From an uncultured Lachnospiraceae bacterium (GTDB taxonomy: Bacteria; Bacillota; Clostridia; Lachnospirales; Lachnospiraceae): a stretch of DNA of 28,978 nucleotides. Made by a program: the position numbers and the translations under genes. A model generated the notes under the pieces. It was not told the DNA's origin and did no database searches. It saw only the letters and a list, made by a program, of their open reading frames with translations. The stretch is taken from assembly GCA_900551895.1 (NCBI GenBank), contig URXX01000016.1, positions 1-28,978 on the forward strand, given 5' to 3'. This document shows, piece after piece, positions 22,278 through 28,978 of the stretch (the stretch's first letter is position 1; each line of letters opens with the position of its first letter).

Positions 22278-24878
22278 ATGAAAAAATATTATCAACTGTC
22301 GTCAGACGAAGTGAGAATGCAGATAAATGGCAAACTCGAACCGCTGACAGATGAGGAAGTATTGAAGCATCAGGAACAATACGGGAAAAATGAATTGGTG
22401 GAAGGAAAGAAGAAAAGTACGTTTCAGATTTTCTTAGAACAGTTTAAAGATTTTCTTGTCATTATCTTGATTGTGGCGGCGATTGTTTCCGGATTTTTGG
22501 GAGATGTAGAAAGTACAGCCGTTATTCTTATCGTTATTACGATGAATGCGATTTTGGGAACGGTACAGACGGTAAAGGCGGAACAGTCTTTAAACAGTTT
22601 GAAAAAACTGTCAGGTCCTACTGCAAAAGTACTGCGAAATGGAACAGTTATACAAGTTCCGTCTTCTGAACTGACAATCGGTGACGAAGTTATGTTAGAG
22701 GCGGGGGACTATGTTCCGGCAGACGGACGTATTTTACAGAATGCCAGTCTGAAAATTGATGAGAGTGCATTGACGGGAGAAAGTCTTGGTGTAGAAAAAT
22801 CCGAAGAAATTATTTCTAATGAAGTGCCTTTGGGAGATCAGACAAACATGGTATTTTCAGGAAGTTTTGTCACATACGGAAGAGGCTCATTTATCGTAAC
22901 TTCTATCGGAATGGAAACAGAAGTCGGAAAAATCGCAACATTATTAAAAACAACATCGGAGAAAAAGACTCCGTTACAGATGAACTTAGACCAGTTCGGA
23001 CAGAAACTTTCCGTTATTATTTTGATTTTCTGTGCCATTTTATTTGGAATAAGCGTATTCAGAGGCGATTCTGTTGGAGATGCGTTTTTATTTGCGGTAG
23101 CCCTTGCGGTAGCGGCAATTCCTGAGGCACTCAGTTCGATTGTGACAATCGTTCTTTCATTTGGAACACAGAAAATGGCAAAAGAACACGCAATTATCCG
23201 CAAATTACAGGCAGTGGAAGGTCTTGGAAGCGTGTCAATTATCTGTTCGGATAAAACGGGAACATTGACACAGAATAAAATGACTGTAGAAGACTATTAT
23301 GTAAACGGACAGCGTATTTTGGCAAAAGATATTGACAGACAGGCACAAGGACAAAAACAGTTATTGCGATACAGTATTTTGTGTAACGATTCTACAAATG
23401 TGGACGGTGTGGAAATCGGCGATCCGACAGAAACGGCGCTAATTAATTTGGGAAGTAAACTTGGGGCTGAGGCAGGATATGTAAGAGAAAAATTCCCGCG
23501 TATGAGTGAAATTCCATTTGACAGTGACAGAAAATTAATGTCTACCGCATATATTTTAGAGGACGGTCCGGTAATGATTACAAAAGGGGCTGTCGATGTT
23601 CTTCTTACAAGAATGAACCGTATTTGGAAAAACGGAAAAGTACAGGAACTTACGGAAGAAGAAAAGAGAGCAATCGAGGAACAAAATCAGGAATTTTCAA
23701 GAGGCGGACTTCGTGTACTTGCATTTGCATATAAAGAAATTGAAGAGGGACACGAACTTGTATTGGAAGACGAACAGGATTTAATCTTTGTCGGATTGAT
23801 TTCCATGATGGATCCGCCGAGAGAAGAATCGGCACAGGCAGTTGCGGAGTGTATCCGTGCAGGAATTAAACCGATTATGATTACAGGTGACCATAAGATT
23901 ACGGCGGCAGCGATTGCAAAACGTATCGGCATTTTGAAAGATGAGTCGGAAGCCTGTGAAGGTTCAGAGATAGATAACCTTTCAGATGAAGAATTAAAAG
24001 ATTTTGTGGAAGGCATTTCCGTATATGCCAGAGTTTCGCCGGAGCATAAAATCAGAATTGTCCGTGCATGGCAGGAAAAAGGAAATATCGTTTCCATGAC
24101 AGGTGACGGAGTGAATGACGCACCAGCGTTAAAACAGGCGGATATTGGTGTTGCAATGGGAATTACGGGAAGCGAAGTGTCAAAAGATGCAGCGTCTATG
24201 GTCTTGACTGATGACAATTTTGCAACTATTATAAAAGCAGTAGAAAATGGACGAAATGTGTATAAAAACATTAAGGGTTCTATACAATTTCTATTATCAG
24301 GAAACTTTGGAGGAATCTTGGCGGTTCTCTATGCTGCAATCGCAGGGCTTCCGGTTCCGTTTGCACCGGTGCATTTATTGTTTATCAACCTTTTGACTGA
24401 TAGTTTACCGGCAATCGCACTGGGATTAGAGCCACATACGAAAGCGGTTATGGACGAAAAACCACGTCCGATGAACGAATCTATTTTGACAAAAGATTTC
24501 ATTACAAAAATAGGAATTGAAGGATTGTCCATTGGTGCAACAACGATGATTGCGTTTATGATTGGGTACAGAAGCGGAAATGCAGTGCTGGCAAGTACAA
24601 TGGCGTTCGGTACACTTTGTACGGCAAGACTTGTTCACGGATTTAACTGTAAATCAGACAGACCGCTGATTTTTACAAAGAGATTTTTCAATAATATATA
24701 TTTAATCGGTGCATTTTTATTAGGACTTGTTTTAATTACATCCGTATTGATGATACCTGCGCTCGACAGTATTTTTAAAGTACAGACATTGAGTATTTCT
24801 CAGTTAATGACCGTATATGGATTGGCGCTTGTAAATCTTCCGATTATTCAGTTCCTGAAATTTATTCGCAAAAAATAG
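22278..24878 (+). CDS. P-type cation ATPase (Ca2+/Mn2+ exporter type)
   Basis: This 866-residue P2-type ATPase exports a divalent cation using ATP. It has an N-terminal cation_ATPase_N region (4-70) and the actuator TGES (166-169). Phosphorylation is at Asp325 in CSDKTGTLTQNKM, and the hinge is TGDGVNDAPALKQADIGVAMG. Transport-site residues include Glu283 in M4 (AAIPEALSSIVT) and the M6 run FINLLTDSLPAIALGLEP, which keeps the Asn and Asp of one calcium site. M4 has PEAL where SERCA has PEGL. With a Mn2+ riboswitch in front, manganese efflux is the best guess, as for Lactococcus YoaB and pneumococcal MgtA; calcium is the alternative. ATG 22278 follows GGAGG (22265-22269). Confidence 0.92.
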   Translation: MKKYYQLSSDEVRMQINGKLEPLTDEEVLKHQEQYGKNELVEGKKKSTFQIFLEQFKDFLVIILIVAAIVSGFLGDVESTAVILIVITMNAILGTVQTVKAEQSLNSLKKLSGPTAKVLRNGTVIQVPSSELTIGDEVMLEAGDYVPADGRILQNASLKIDESALTGESLGVEKSEEIISNEVPLGDQTNMVFSGSFVTYGRGSFIVTSIGMETEVGKIATLLKTTSEKKTPLQMNLDQFGQKLSVIILIFCAILFGISVFRGDSVGDAFLFAVALAVAAIPEALSSIVTIVLSFGTQKMAKEHAIIRKLQAVEGLGSVSIICSDKTGTLTQNKMTVEDYYVNGQRILAKDIDRQAQGQKQLLRYSILCNDSTNVDGVEIGDPTETALINLGSKLGAEAGYVREKFPRMSEIPFDSDRKLMSTAYILEDGPVMITKGAVDVLLTRMNRIWKNGKVQELTEEEKRAIEEQNQEFSRGGLRVLAFAYKEIEEGHELVLEDEQDLIFVGLISMMDPPREESAQAVAECIRAGIKPIMITGDHKITAAAIAKRIGILKDESEACEGSEIDNLSDEELKDFVEGISVYARVSPEHKIRIVRAWQEKGNIVSMTGDGVNDAPALKQADIGVAMGITGSEVSKDAASMVLTDDNFATIIKAVENGRNVYKNIKGSIQFLLSGNFGGILAVLYAAIAGLPVPFAPVHLLFINLLTDSLPAIALGLEPHTKAVMDEKPRPMNESILTKDFITKIGIEGLSIGATTMIAFMIGYRSGNAVLASTMAFGTLCTARLVHGFNCKSDRPLIFTKRFFNNIYLIGAFLLGLVLITSVLMIPALDSIFKVQTLSISQLMTVYGLALVNLPIIQFLKFIRKK

Positions 24879-24895
24879 ATTGGAAAGGTGGATAT

Positions 24896-26047
24896 ATGAA
24901 TTTAGACAAAGAAACCATTCGGAAAATCAGAGGGCTTATTGTCTTTACGATTGTCGTTCTGATGATTATATGGAACTATAAGGTGTTTTTCGGACTTTTA
25001 GGATATGTGTTGAATATTATTCTTCCCTTCTTAATCGGTGGGGCAATCGCATTTGTGTTAAATGTTCCGATGCACTTTATTGAGGAGAAACTATTTGGCA
25101 ATAAGACGGCAAAGAGCAGTAAATTTTTACAGAGAATTGCAAGACCAATCAGCCTTGTAATGACAATTTTGTTCTTGTTTGGAATTGTATTTTTAGTTGT
25201 ATTTATTGTAGCGCCGGAATTGGCAAATACAGTTGCCAGTCTTGGAAAAACAATTCAGACATTTATTCCTGAGGTACAGTCATGGGCAGAGGATATTTTC
25301 CACAATAATAAGGAAATTTTAGGCTGGATTCAAAGTATGGAATTTGACTGGGATAAAATGATTGCCGGCGGAATAGATTTCTTTAAAACAGGTGCGGGAA
25401 GTGTTTTGGACTCCACATTTGCAGTTGCGAAGTCGATTGTAAGCGGGGCTGCTACATTTGCTATTGCATTTATTTTTGCCTGCTATATTCTTCTGCAGAA
25501 AGAGAAGTTGAATGTGCAGATAAGAAAACTCGGATACGCATTTATTCCTAGAGATTGGGTGGAAATTTTAATTGCCATTTCATCTATGGCATATAAAACA
25601 TTTTCAAATTTTTTGACAGGGCAGTGCGTGGAAGCCATTATTTTGGGAAGTATGTTCTTTGTGACGATGACGATATTTAATATGCCATATGCACTTTTAG
25701 TTGGCGTTTTAATTGCATTTACAGCATTAATTCCATATTTTGGAGCGTTTATCGGTTGTGCAATAGGGGCATTACTTATCTTTATGGTAAATCCAATGCA
25801 GGCGCTTGGATTCCTTGTGATGTTTTTTATTTTGCAGCAGGTAGAGGGAAACCTTATTTATCCGCATGTGGTAGGCAGTTCTGTGGGGCTTCCGTCTATA
25901 TGGGTACTGGTTGCCGTCAGTGTCGGAGGAAGTCTTATGGGAATTGTCGGAATGTTAATCTTTATTCCGATTAGTTCAGTTGTATACACGCTGTTAAAAG
26001 GAATCGTACACCGCAGATTAGAGAGAATGAAAATTAAGGTGGAATAG
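24896..26047 (+). CDS. AI-2E family transporter (PerM-like membrane protein)
   Basis: This 383-residue multi-pass protein of the AI-2E/UPF0118 family has pairs of hydrophobic helices near 13-60 and 82-110, a soluble middle (about 115-165), and a C-terminal bundle. The bundle includes GVLIAFTALIPYFGAFIGC and the LVMFFILQQVEGNLIYPHVVG stretch with the family's QxxEGNxIxP motif. Members have been linked to autoinducer-2 export, Na+/H+ exchange or, loosely, purine-regulated permeases, so the cargo is open. It starts 17 bases after the ATPase with no terminator between, so it falls under the same manganese riboswitch. GGAAAGGTGG precedes ATG 24896. Confidence 0.88.
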   Translation: MNLDKETIRKIRGLIVFTIVVLMIIWNYKVFFGLLGYVLNIILPFLIGGAIAFVLNVPMHFIEEKLFGNKTAKSSKFLQRIARPISLVMTILFLFGIVFLVVFIVAPELANTVASLGKTIQTFIPEVQSWAEDIFHNNKEILGWIQSMEFDWDKMIAGGIDFFKTGAGSVLDSTFAVAKSIVSGAATFAIAFIFACYILLQKEKLNVQIRKLGYAFIPRDWVEILIAISSMAYKTFSNFLTGQCVEAIILGSMFFVTMTIFNMPYALLVGVLIAFTALIPYFGAFIGCAIGALLIFMVNPMQALGFLVMFFILQQVEGNLIYPHVVGSSVGLPSIWVLVAVSVGGSLMGIVGMLIFIPISSVVYTLLKGIVHRRLERMKIKVE

Positions 26048-26053
26048 AGAAAG

Positions 26054-26096
26054 TAGAAGAAGTGATTGAAAGTGTCAGTCCTTCTTCTATTTTTTT
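26054..26096 (+). terminator. Intrinsic terminator after the AI-2E gene
   Basis: TAGAAGAAG (26054-26062) and CTTCTTCTA (26081-26089) form the outer stem. An inner GATTGA/TCAGTC helix extends it, and seven T residues follow. Confidence 0.9.
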
Positions 26097-26140
26097 ACCT
26101 TTCGGGCATAAGATATTAAAAACATAAAGTGAGAATATAT

Positions 26141-26731
26141 ATGTTGAATTATCTTTGGGGCGGTATGATTATCGGAGGAATTATTTTTGGTGTGTTCAGC
26201 GGTAAAATGCCGGATATTACAAACGGCGCATTAGATTCTGCAAAGGAGGCGGTGGATTTATGCGTGATGATGATAGGAATTATGTCTATGTGGGTTGGCA
26301 TTATGGAGATTGCGACAAAATCCGGTTTAATCGATACAGTTTCAAAAAAAATCCGTCCGCTTATTCATCTGCTGTTTCCCGATGTTCCAAGAGGGCATTT
26401 AGCGGAAAAATACATTACAACCAATATGATTGCAAATTTTCTCGGTCTTGGCTGGGCAGCAACTCCCGCCGGAATTATGGCAATGAAGCAATTGCAGGAA
26501 ATCAATCCGAACAGGGATAAAAAGGTAGCAAGTTGTGATATGTGTACGTTTCTTATTGTCAATATTTCGTCCTTGCAACTGATACCGATAAACGTTATTG
26601 CATATCGCAGTCAGTACGGCAGTGTAAATCCTGCGGGGATTATCGGAGCGGGAATTGCAGCCACGACAGTCAGTACCGTTGCGGGCATTATTTTCGCTAT
26701 GGTTATGGCGAAAAAATCTGCTCCGCAATAG
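26141..26731 (+). CDS. spmA: Spore maturation protein A
   Basis: This 196-residue membrane protein has a nucleoside-recognition (Gate) domain and matches SpmA in length and motifs: MMIGIMSMWVGIMEIATKSGL and TNMIANFLGLGWAATPAGIMAM. In B. subtilis SpmA and SpmB are needed for normal core dehydration and heat resistance of spores; the transported substance is unknown. I chose ATG 26141 with AAGTGAG upstream; an in-frame GTG at 26129 lies within that site. spmB, normally adjacent, comes only after an intervening MATE gene. Confidence 0.9.
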   Translation: MLNYLWGGMIIGGIIFGVFSGKMPDITNGALDSAKEAVDLCVMMIGIMSMWVGIMEIATKSGLIDTVSKKIRPLIHLLFPDVPRGHLAEKYITTNMIANFLGLGWAATPAGIMAMKQLQEINPNRDKKVASCDMCTFLIVNISSLQLIPINVIAYRSQYGSVNPAGIIGAGIAATTVSTVAGIIFAMVMAKKSAPQ

Positions 26732-26741
26732 AAAAAAGGAA

Positions 26742-26770
26742 TTGCAAACCGATTTTTCCTAGAGTATAAT
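26742..26770 (+). promoter_or_regulatory. Strong promoter of the MATE gene
   Basis: TTGCAA (26742-26747), 17 bp, then a consensus TATAAT (26765-26770), 41 bases before the MATE ATG. This points to vegetative, sigma-A type expression independent of spmA. Confidence 0.8.
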
Positions 26771-26811
26771 AACTCCCATATGTAAAAAATGAATGAAAGC
26801 GGGGAGAGAAA

Positions 26812-28158
26812 ATGGAAAGAGATATGACGGTGGGAAGTCCGGGAAAAATGATATTGCAATTTACCTTTCCGTTATTTATCGGGAATGTATTTCAGCAGTT
26901 GTACAATATGGCGGACACCATTATTGTAGGAAAATTTGTCGGTGCAAATGCGTTGGCGGCGGTTGGTTCAACGGGAACAATTATGTTTTTAATTATCGGT
27001 TTTCTGCAGGGGCTTACGGCAGGGTTTACCGTTCCGACTGCACAGAAATTCGGTGCGGGTGATTTAAAGTCTATGCGAAAAACAGTTGGCTCAGCGGTAA
27101 TTTTATCGGCAGGTGTTTCTGTTGTGATGACGGTAATCAGTATGCTTGGGATGAAATCGCTTTTGCATCTATTAAATACGCCAAGTGATATTTTTGACGA
27201 TGCCTACGCTTATATTATGGTTATCTGTGGAGGAATTTTTGCACAGGTATTATATAATCTGTTGGCGAGTATTTTAAGAGCGTTGGGAAACAGTAAAATT
27301 CCGCTTTATTTTCTTATTTTGGCAGCGGGATTAAATGTTGTATTAGATTTACTTTTTATTGTTGTATTTCATATGGGAGCAGTCGGAGCGGCATACGCAA
27401 CTGTTATTTCACAGGGAGTGTCGGGAATGTTGTGCCTTATTTATATTATAAAGAAAGTTCCCGTGCTGAAAATGGAAAAGGACGATTGGAAAATGAAAGG
27501 GCATTTGGTGAAAATCCAATTTGTCGTAGGATTTCCAATGGCTCTTCAATATTCGATTACGGCAATCGGATCGATGATGATGCAGTCTGCGTTAAATATT
27601 CTCGGTTCCGTTGTCATTGCTGGATTTACGGCGGGAAGTAAAATTGAGCAGTTAGTTACACAGGCGTATGTAGCGCTTGGAACGACAATGGCTACCTATT
27701 CGGCGCAGAATATGGGTGCGGGTAAAGTGGACAGAATTCGCAAAGGCTTTAAAAATGCGATGATTATAGGGACAGTTTATTCCGTCGTGACGAGTATATT
27801 TGTGATGACAGTCGGGAAATATTTAACTCCGCTGTTTTTATCTGAGAATTTGGGACAGATTATGGGATATGTGGATATTTATTTGAAATGCGTTGGTCTG
27901 TTCTTCATTCCTCTTGCGGTTGTAAATATTTTCCGCAATGGCATACAGGGAATGGGATATGGCTTACTTCCGATGATGGCAGGTGTGGCTGAGTTGATTG
28001 GAAGAGGTGTTGTCGCAATTTTTGCTTCGGAGAAGAAAAGTTATGTCGGAGTATGTATGGCAAGCCCGGCAGCGTGGATTTTGGCGGGAGGACTGCTTCT
28101 TATCATGTATTATTTTATTATGAAGAACATAAAATACAATAATGAAAAGAAAAGATAG
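26812..28158 (+). CDS. MATE family efflux transporter
   Basis: This 448-residue, twelve-helix protein of the multidrug and toxic compound extrusion family exports organic cations or other metabolites by ion antiport. The N-terminal PLFIGNVFQQLYNMADTIIVG (about 19-39) and the central repeat start FVVGFPMALQYSITAIGS (about 238-255) are family hallmarks of the two MatE halves. The substrate cannot be read from the sequence. GGGGAGAG precedes ATG 26812. It has its own promoter and lies between spmA and spmB; spmB starts 8 bases after its stop, so spmB must be read from this transcript or from an unseen sporulation promoter within it. Confidence 0.93.
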   Translation: MERDMTVGSPGKMILQFTFPLFIGNVFQQLYNMADTIIVGKFVGANALAAVGSTGTIMFLIIGFLQGLTAGFTVPTAQKFGAGDLKSMRKTVGSAVILSAGVSVVMTVISMLGMKSLLHLLNTPSDIFDDAYAYIMVICGGIFAQVLYNLLASILRALGNSKIPLYFLILAAGLNVVLDLLFIVVFHMGAVGAAYATVISQGVSGMLCLIYIIKKVPVLKMEKDDWKMKGHLVKIQFVVGFPMALQYSITAIGSMMMQSALNILGSVVIAGFTAGSKIEQLVTQAYVALGTTMATYSAQNMGAGKVDRIRKGFKNAMIIGTVYSVVTSIFVMTVGKYLTPLFLSENLGQIMGYVDIYLKCVGLFFIPLAVVNIFRNGIQGMGYGLLPMMAGVAELIGRGVVAIFASEKKSYVGVCMASPAAWILAGGLLLIMYYFIMKNIKYNNEKKR

Positions 28159-28166
28159 GAAAAAAT

Positions 28167-28685
28167 TTGCAGTTATTATTATATATTTCGGATTTTATCG
28201 TTCCTGCCGTGATTTTGGGAATTGTGATGTATGGACTTATGCAGAATGTAAATGTATATGATGAGTTTATAAAAGGAGCAAAAAACGGTTTTCTGACAGT
28301 GATAAAGATTATGCCTACATTGATTGGGTTAATGGTTGCTGTTGGGATTTTGCGGGCATCGGGATTTTTAGAGTTTTTTGGAAAACTGTTAGGACAGTTT
28401 ACTTCATACATAGGTTTTCCGGGAGAATTAGTGCCGTTAGCGATTGTGAGAATGTTTTCTTCTTCAGCGGCAACAGGGATTGTTCTCGATATTTTTAAAC
28501 AGTATGGAACGGATTCGCAGATAGGGCTGATTGCATCTGTGATGATGAGTTGTACGGAAACGATTTTTTATACGATGAGTGTCTATTTTATGGCAGTAAA
28601 GGTAAAAAAGACGAGATATACGCTGGCGGGAGCATTGATTGCAACGCTGGCGGGGATTGTGGCGAGCGTTTGGATAGTGGGATAA
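28167..28685 (+). CDS. spmB: Spore maturation protein B
   Basis: This 172-residue membrane protein is the SpmB partner of SpmA, with the nucleoside-recognition domain hallmarks GFLTVIKIMPTLIGLMVAV, PLAIVRMFSSSAATG and SCTETIFYTMSVYF. Its length is close to that of B. subtilis SpmB. The start is TTG at 28167, six bases after AGGAAA; no ATG or GTG occurs in frame until well inside the first helix, so a TTG start is needed for a complete protein. A hairpin follows. Confidence 0.88.
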   Translation: MQLLLYISDFIVPAVILGIVMYGLMQNVNVYDEFIKGAKNGFLTVIKIMPTLIGLMVAVGILRASGFLEFFGKLLGQFTSYIGFPGELVPLAIVRMFSSSAATGIVLDIFKQYGTDSQIGLIASVMMSCTETIFYTMSVYFMAVKVKKTRYTLAGALIATLAGIVASVWIVG

Positions 28686-28701
28686 AAGAAAGATATAACA
28701 G

Positions 28702-28738
28702 CGAAACCCCGTTAACCATATGGCTAACGGGGTTCGTC
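28702..28738 (+). terminator. GC-rich hairpin after spmB
   Basis: AACCCCGTTA (28705-28714) pairs perfectly with TAACGGGGTT (28725-28734), with an inner CC/GG. It is followed by CGTCGTTATTATTATC, a loose U-rich tail. It probably terminates the spm unit. Confidence 0.75.
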
Positions 28739-28762
28739 GTTATTATTATCTAAAGGAATGAG

Positions 28763-28801
28763 AGTAAAGTGCGACATCTTGGTTTCAAGATGTGTTTTAC
28801 T
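28763..28801. repeat. Hairpin 1 of the right-end non-coding region
   Basis: ACATCTTG (28774-28781) and CAAGATGT (28786-28793) with loop GTTT, extended by AGTAAA/TTTACT outside an asymmetric internal loop. No T-run follows, so it is not an obvious terminator. Confidence 0.5.
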
Positions 28802-28813
28802 TTATGAGGGGGG

Positions 28814-28839
28814 AGATAGTTGTTGTTTATCAACTATCT
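28814..28839. repeat. Hairpin 2 of the right-end non-coding region
   Basis: Perfect 9-bp arms AGATAGTTG (28814-28822) and CAACTATCT (28831-28839) around an 8-base loop. A purine run (GAGGGGGGAG, from 28806) lies between this and hairpin 1. Confidence 0.5.
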
Positions 28840-28900
28840 GACTTTAGTATAAAAGAAAAATGTGTCTAAACTATGTTAGATTCATTAAAGAAAACGAAAT

Positions 28901-28923
28901 TTTCTTAATTCGGAATTAAGAAA
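28901..28923. promoter_or_regulatory. 23-bp near-perfect palindrome, possible operator
   Basis: TTTCTTAATTC (28901-28911) and GAATTAAGAAA (28913-28923) are perfect 11-bp arms around a single G. The lack of a loop argues for a protein-binding DNA site rather than an RNA hairpin. The regulated gene would lie to the right of the window or be absent. Confidence 0.45.
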
Positions 28924-28978
28924 TGAATAAAATAACATAACCTTGCATTTAAGGGGAAAACGCTGACAAACCGCCAAA

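Noticed and set aside
23687..24271. 194-codon minus-strand open frame within the ATPase gene
   Set aside because: Lies wholly antisense to a conserved P-type ATPase; it is a codon-bias shadow with no family features or binding site.
1..28978. CRISPR array, prophage or insertion sequence
   Set aside because: No regularly spaced repeats, transposase, integrase or phage structural genes were seen on either strand.

Overview
The window looks like chromosome from a low-GC, spore-forming Clostridia member, most probably a Lachnospiraceae-type gut bacterium. This rests on the AT-rich codon use, strong AGGAGG ribosome binding sites, the sporulation genes spmA/spmB, a yaaO-holB-ricT-yabB-rsmI cluster as in Bacillota, and a yybP-ykoY type manganese riboswitch. 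The taxonomic call is inference from gene content. I saw no rRNA, CRISPR array, phage or insertion sequence.

Region 1 (1-594) is AT-rich and non-coding. It carries a hairpin, two LacI-type operators 116 bp apart and a promoter. Region 2 (595-10521) is one tight eight-gene operon: oligopeptide ABC transporter oppB-C-D-F, an M29 aminopeptidase, a cytoplasmic glycoside hydrolase of the GHL6/GH151-like type, the lipoprotein peptide-binding protein, and a threonine aldolase-like PLP enzyme. Region 3 (10573-14122) has two divergent LacI-family repressors with interleaved promoters, the second followed by a PepV-like M20 dipeptidase. Regions 2 and 3 together read as a regulated pathway: import a (possibly glycosylated) peptide, remove the sugar, cut the peptide, and split threonine to glycine and acetaldehyde. 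This is the most interesting unit in the window.

Region 4 (14179-20309) is housekeeping. A tRNA-Leu(CAG) with its own promoter and terminator is followed by a PLP decarboxylase (YaaO type), a guanylate kinase-like protein where B. subtilis has tmk, holB, ricT, a tRNA adenine methyltransferase, rsmI and a small membrane protein. Region 5 (20430-21542) is a solitary MsmX/UgpC-type sugar ABC ATPase. Region 6 (21629-22026) is a RelB/DinJ antitoxin whose toxin has been almost wholly deleted.

Region 7 (22063-26096) is a manganese-riboswitch-controlled P-type cation ATPase with a co-transcribed AI-2E family membrane protein. Region 8 (26141-28736) is spmA and spmB, separated by a MATE efflux gene that has its own strong promoter. 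The last 240 bases hold two hairpins and a 23-bp palindrome with no gene visible.
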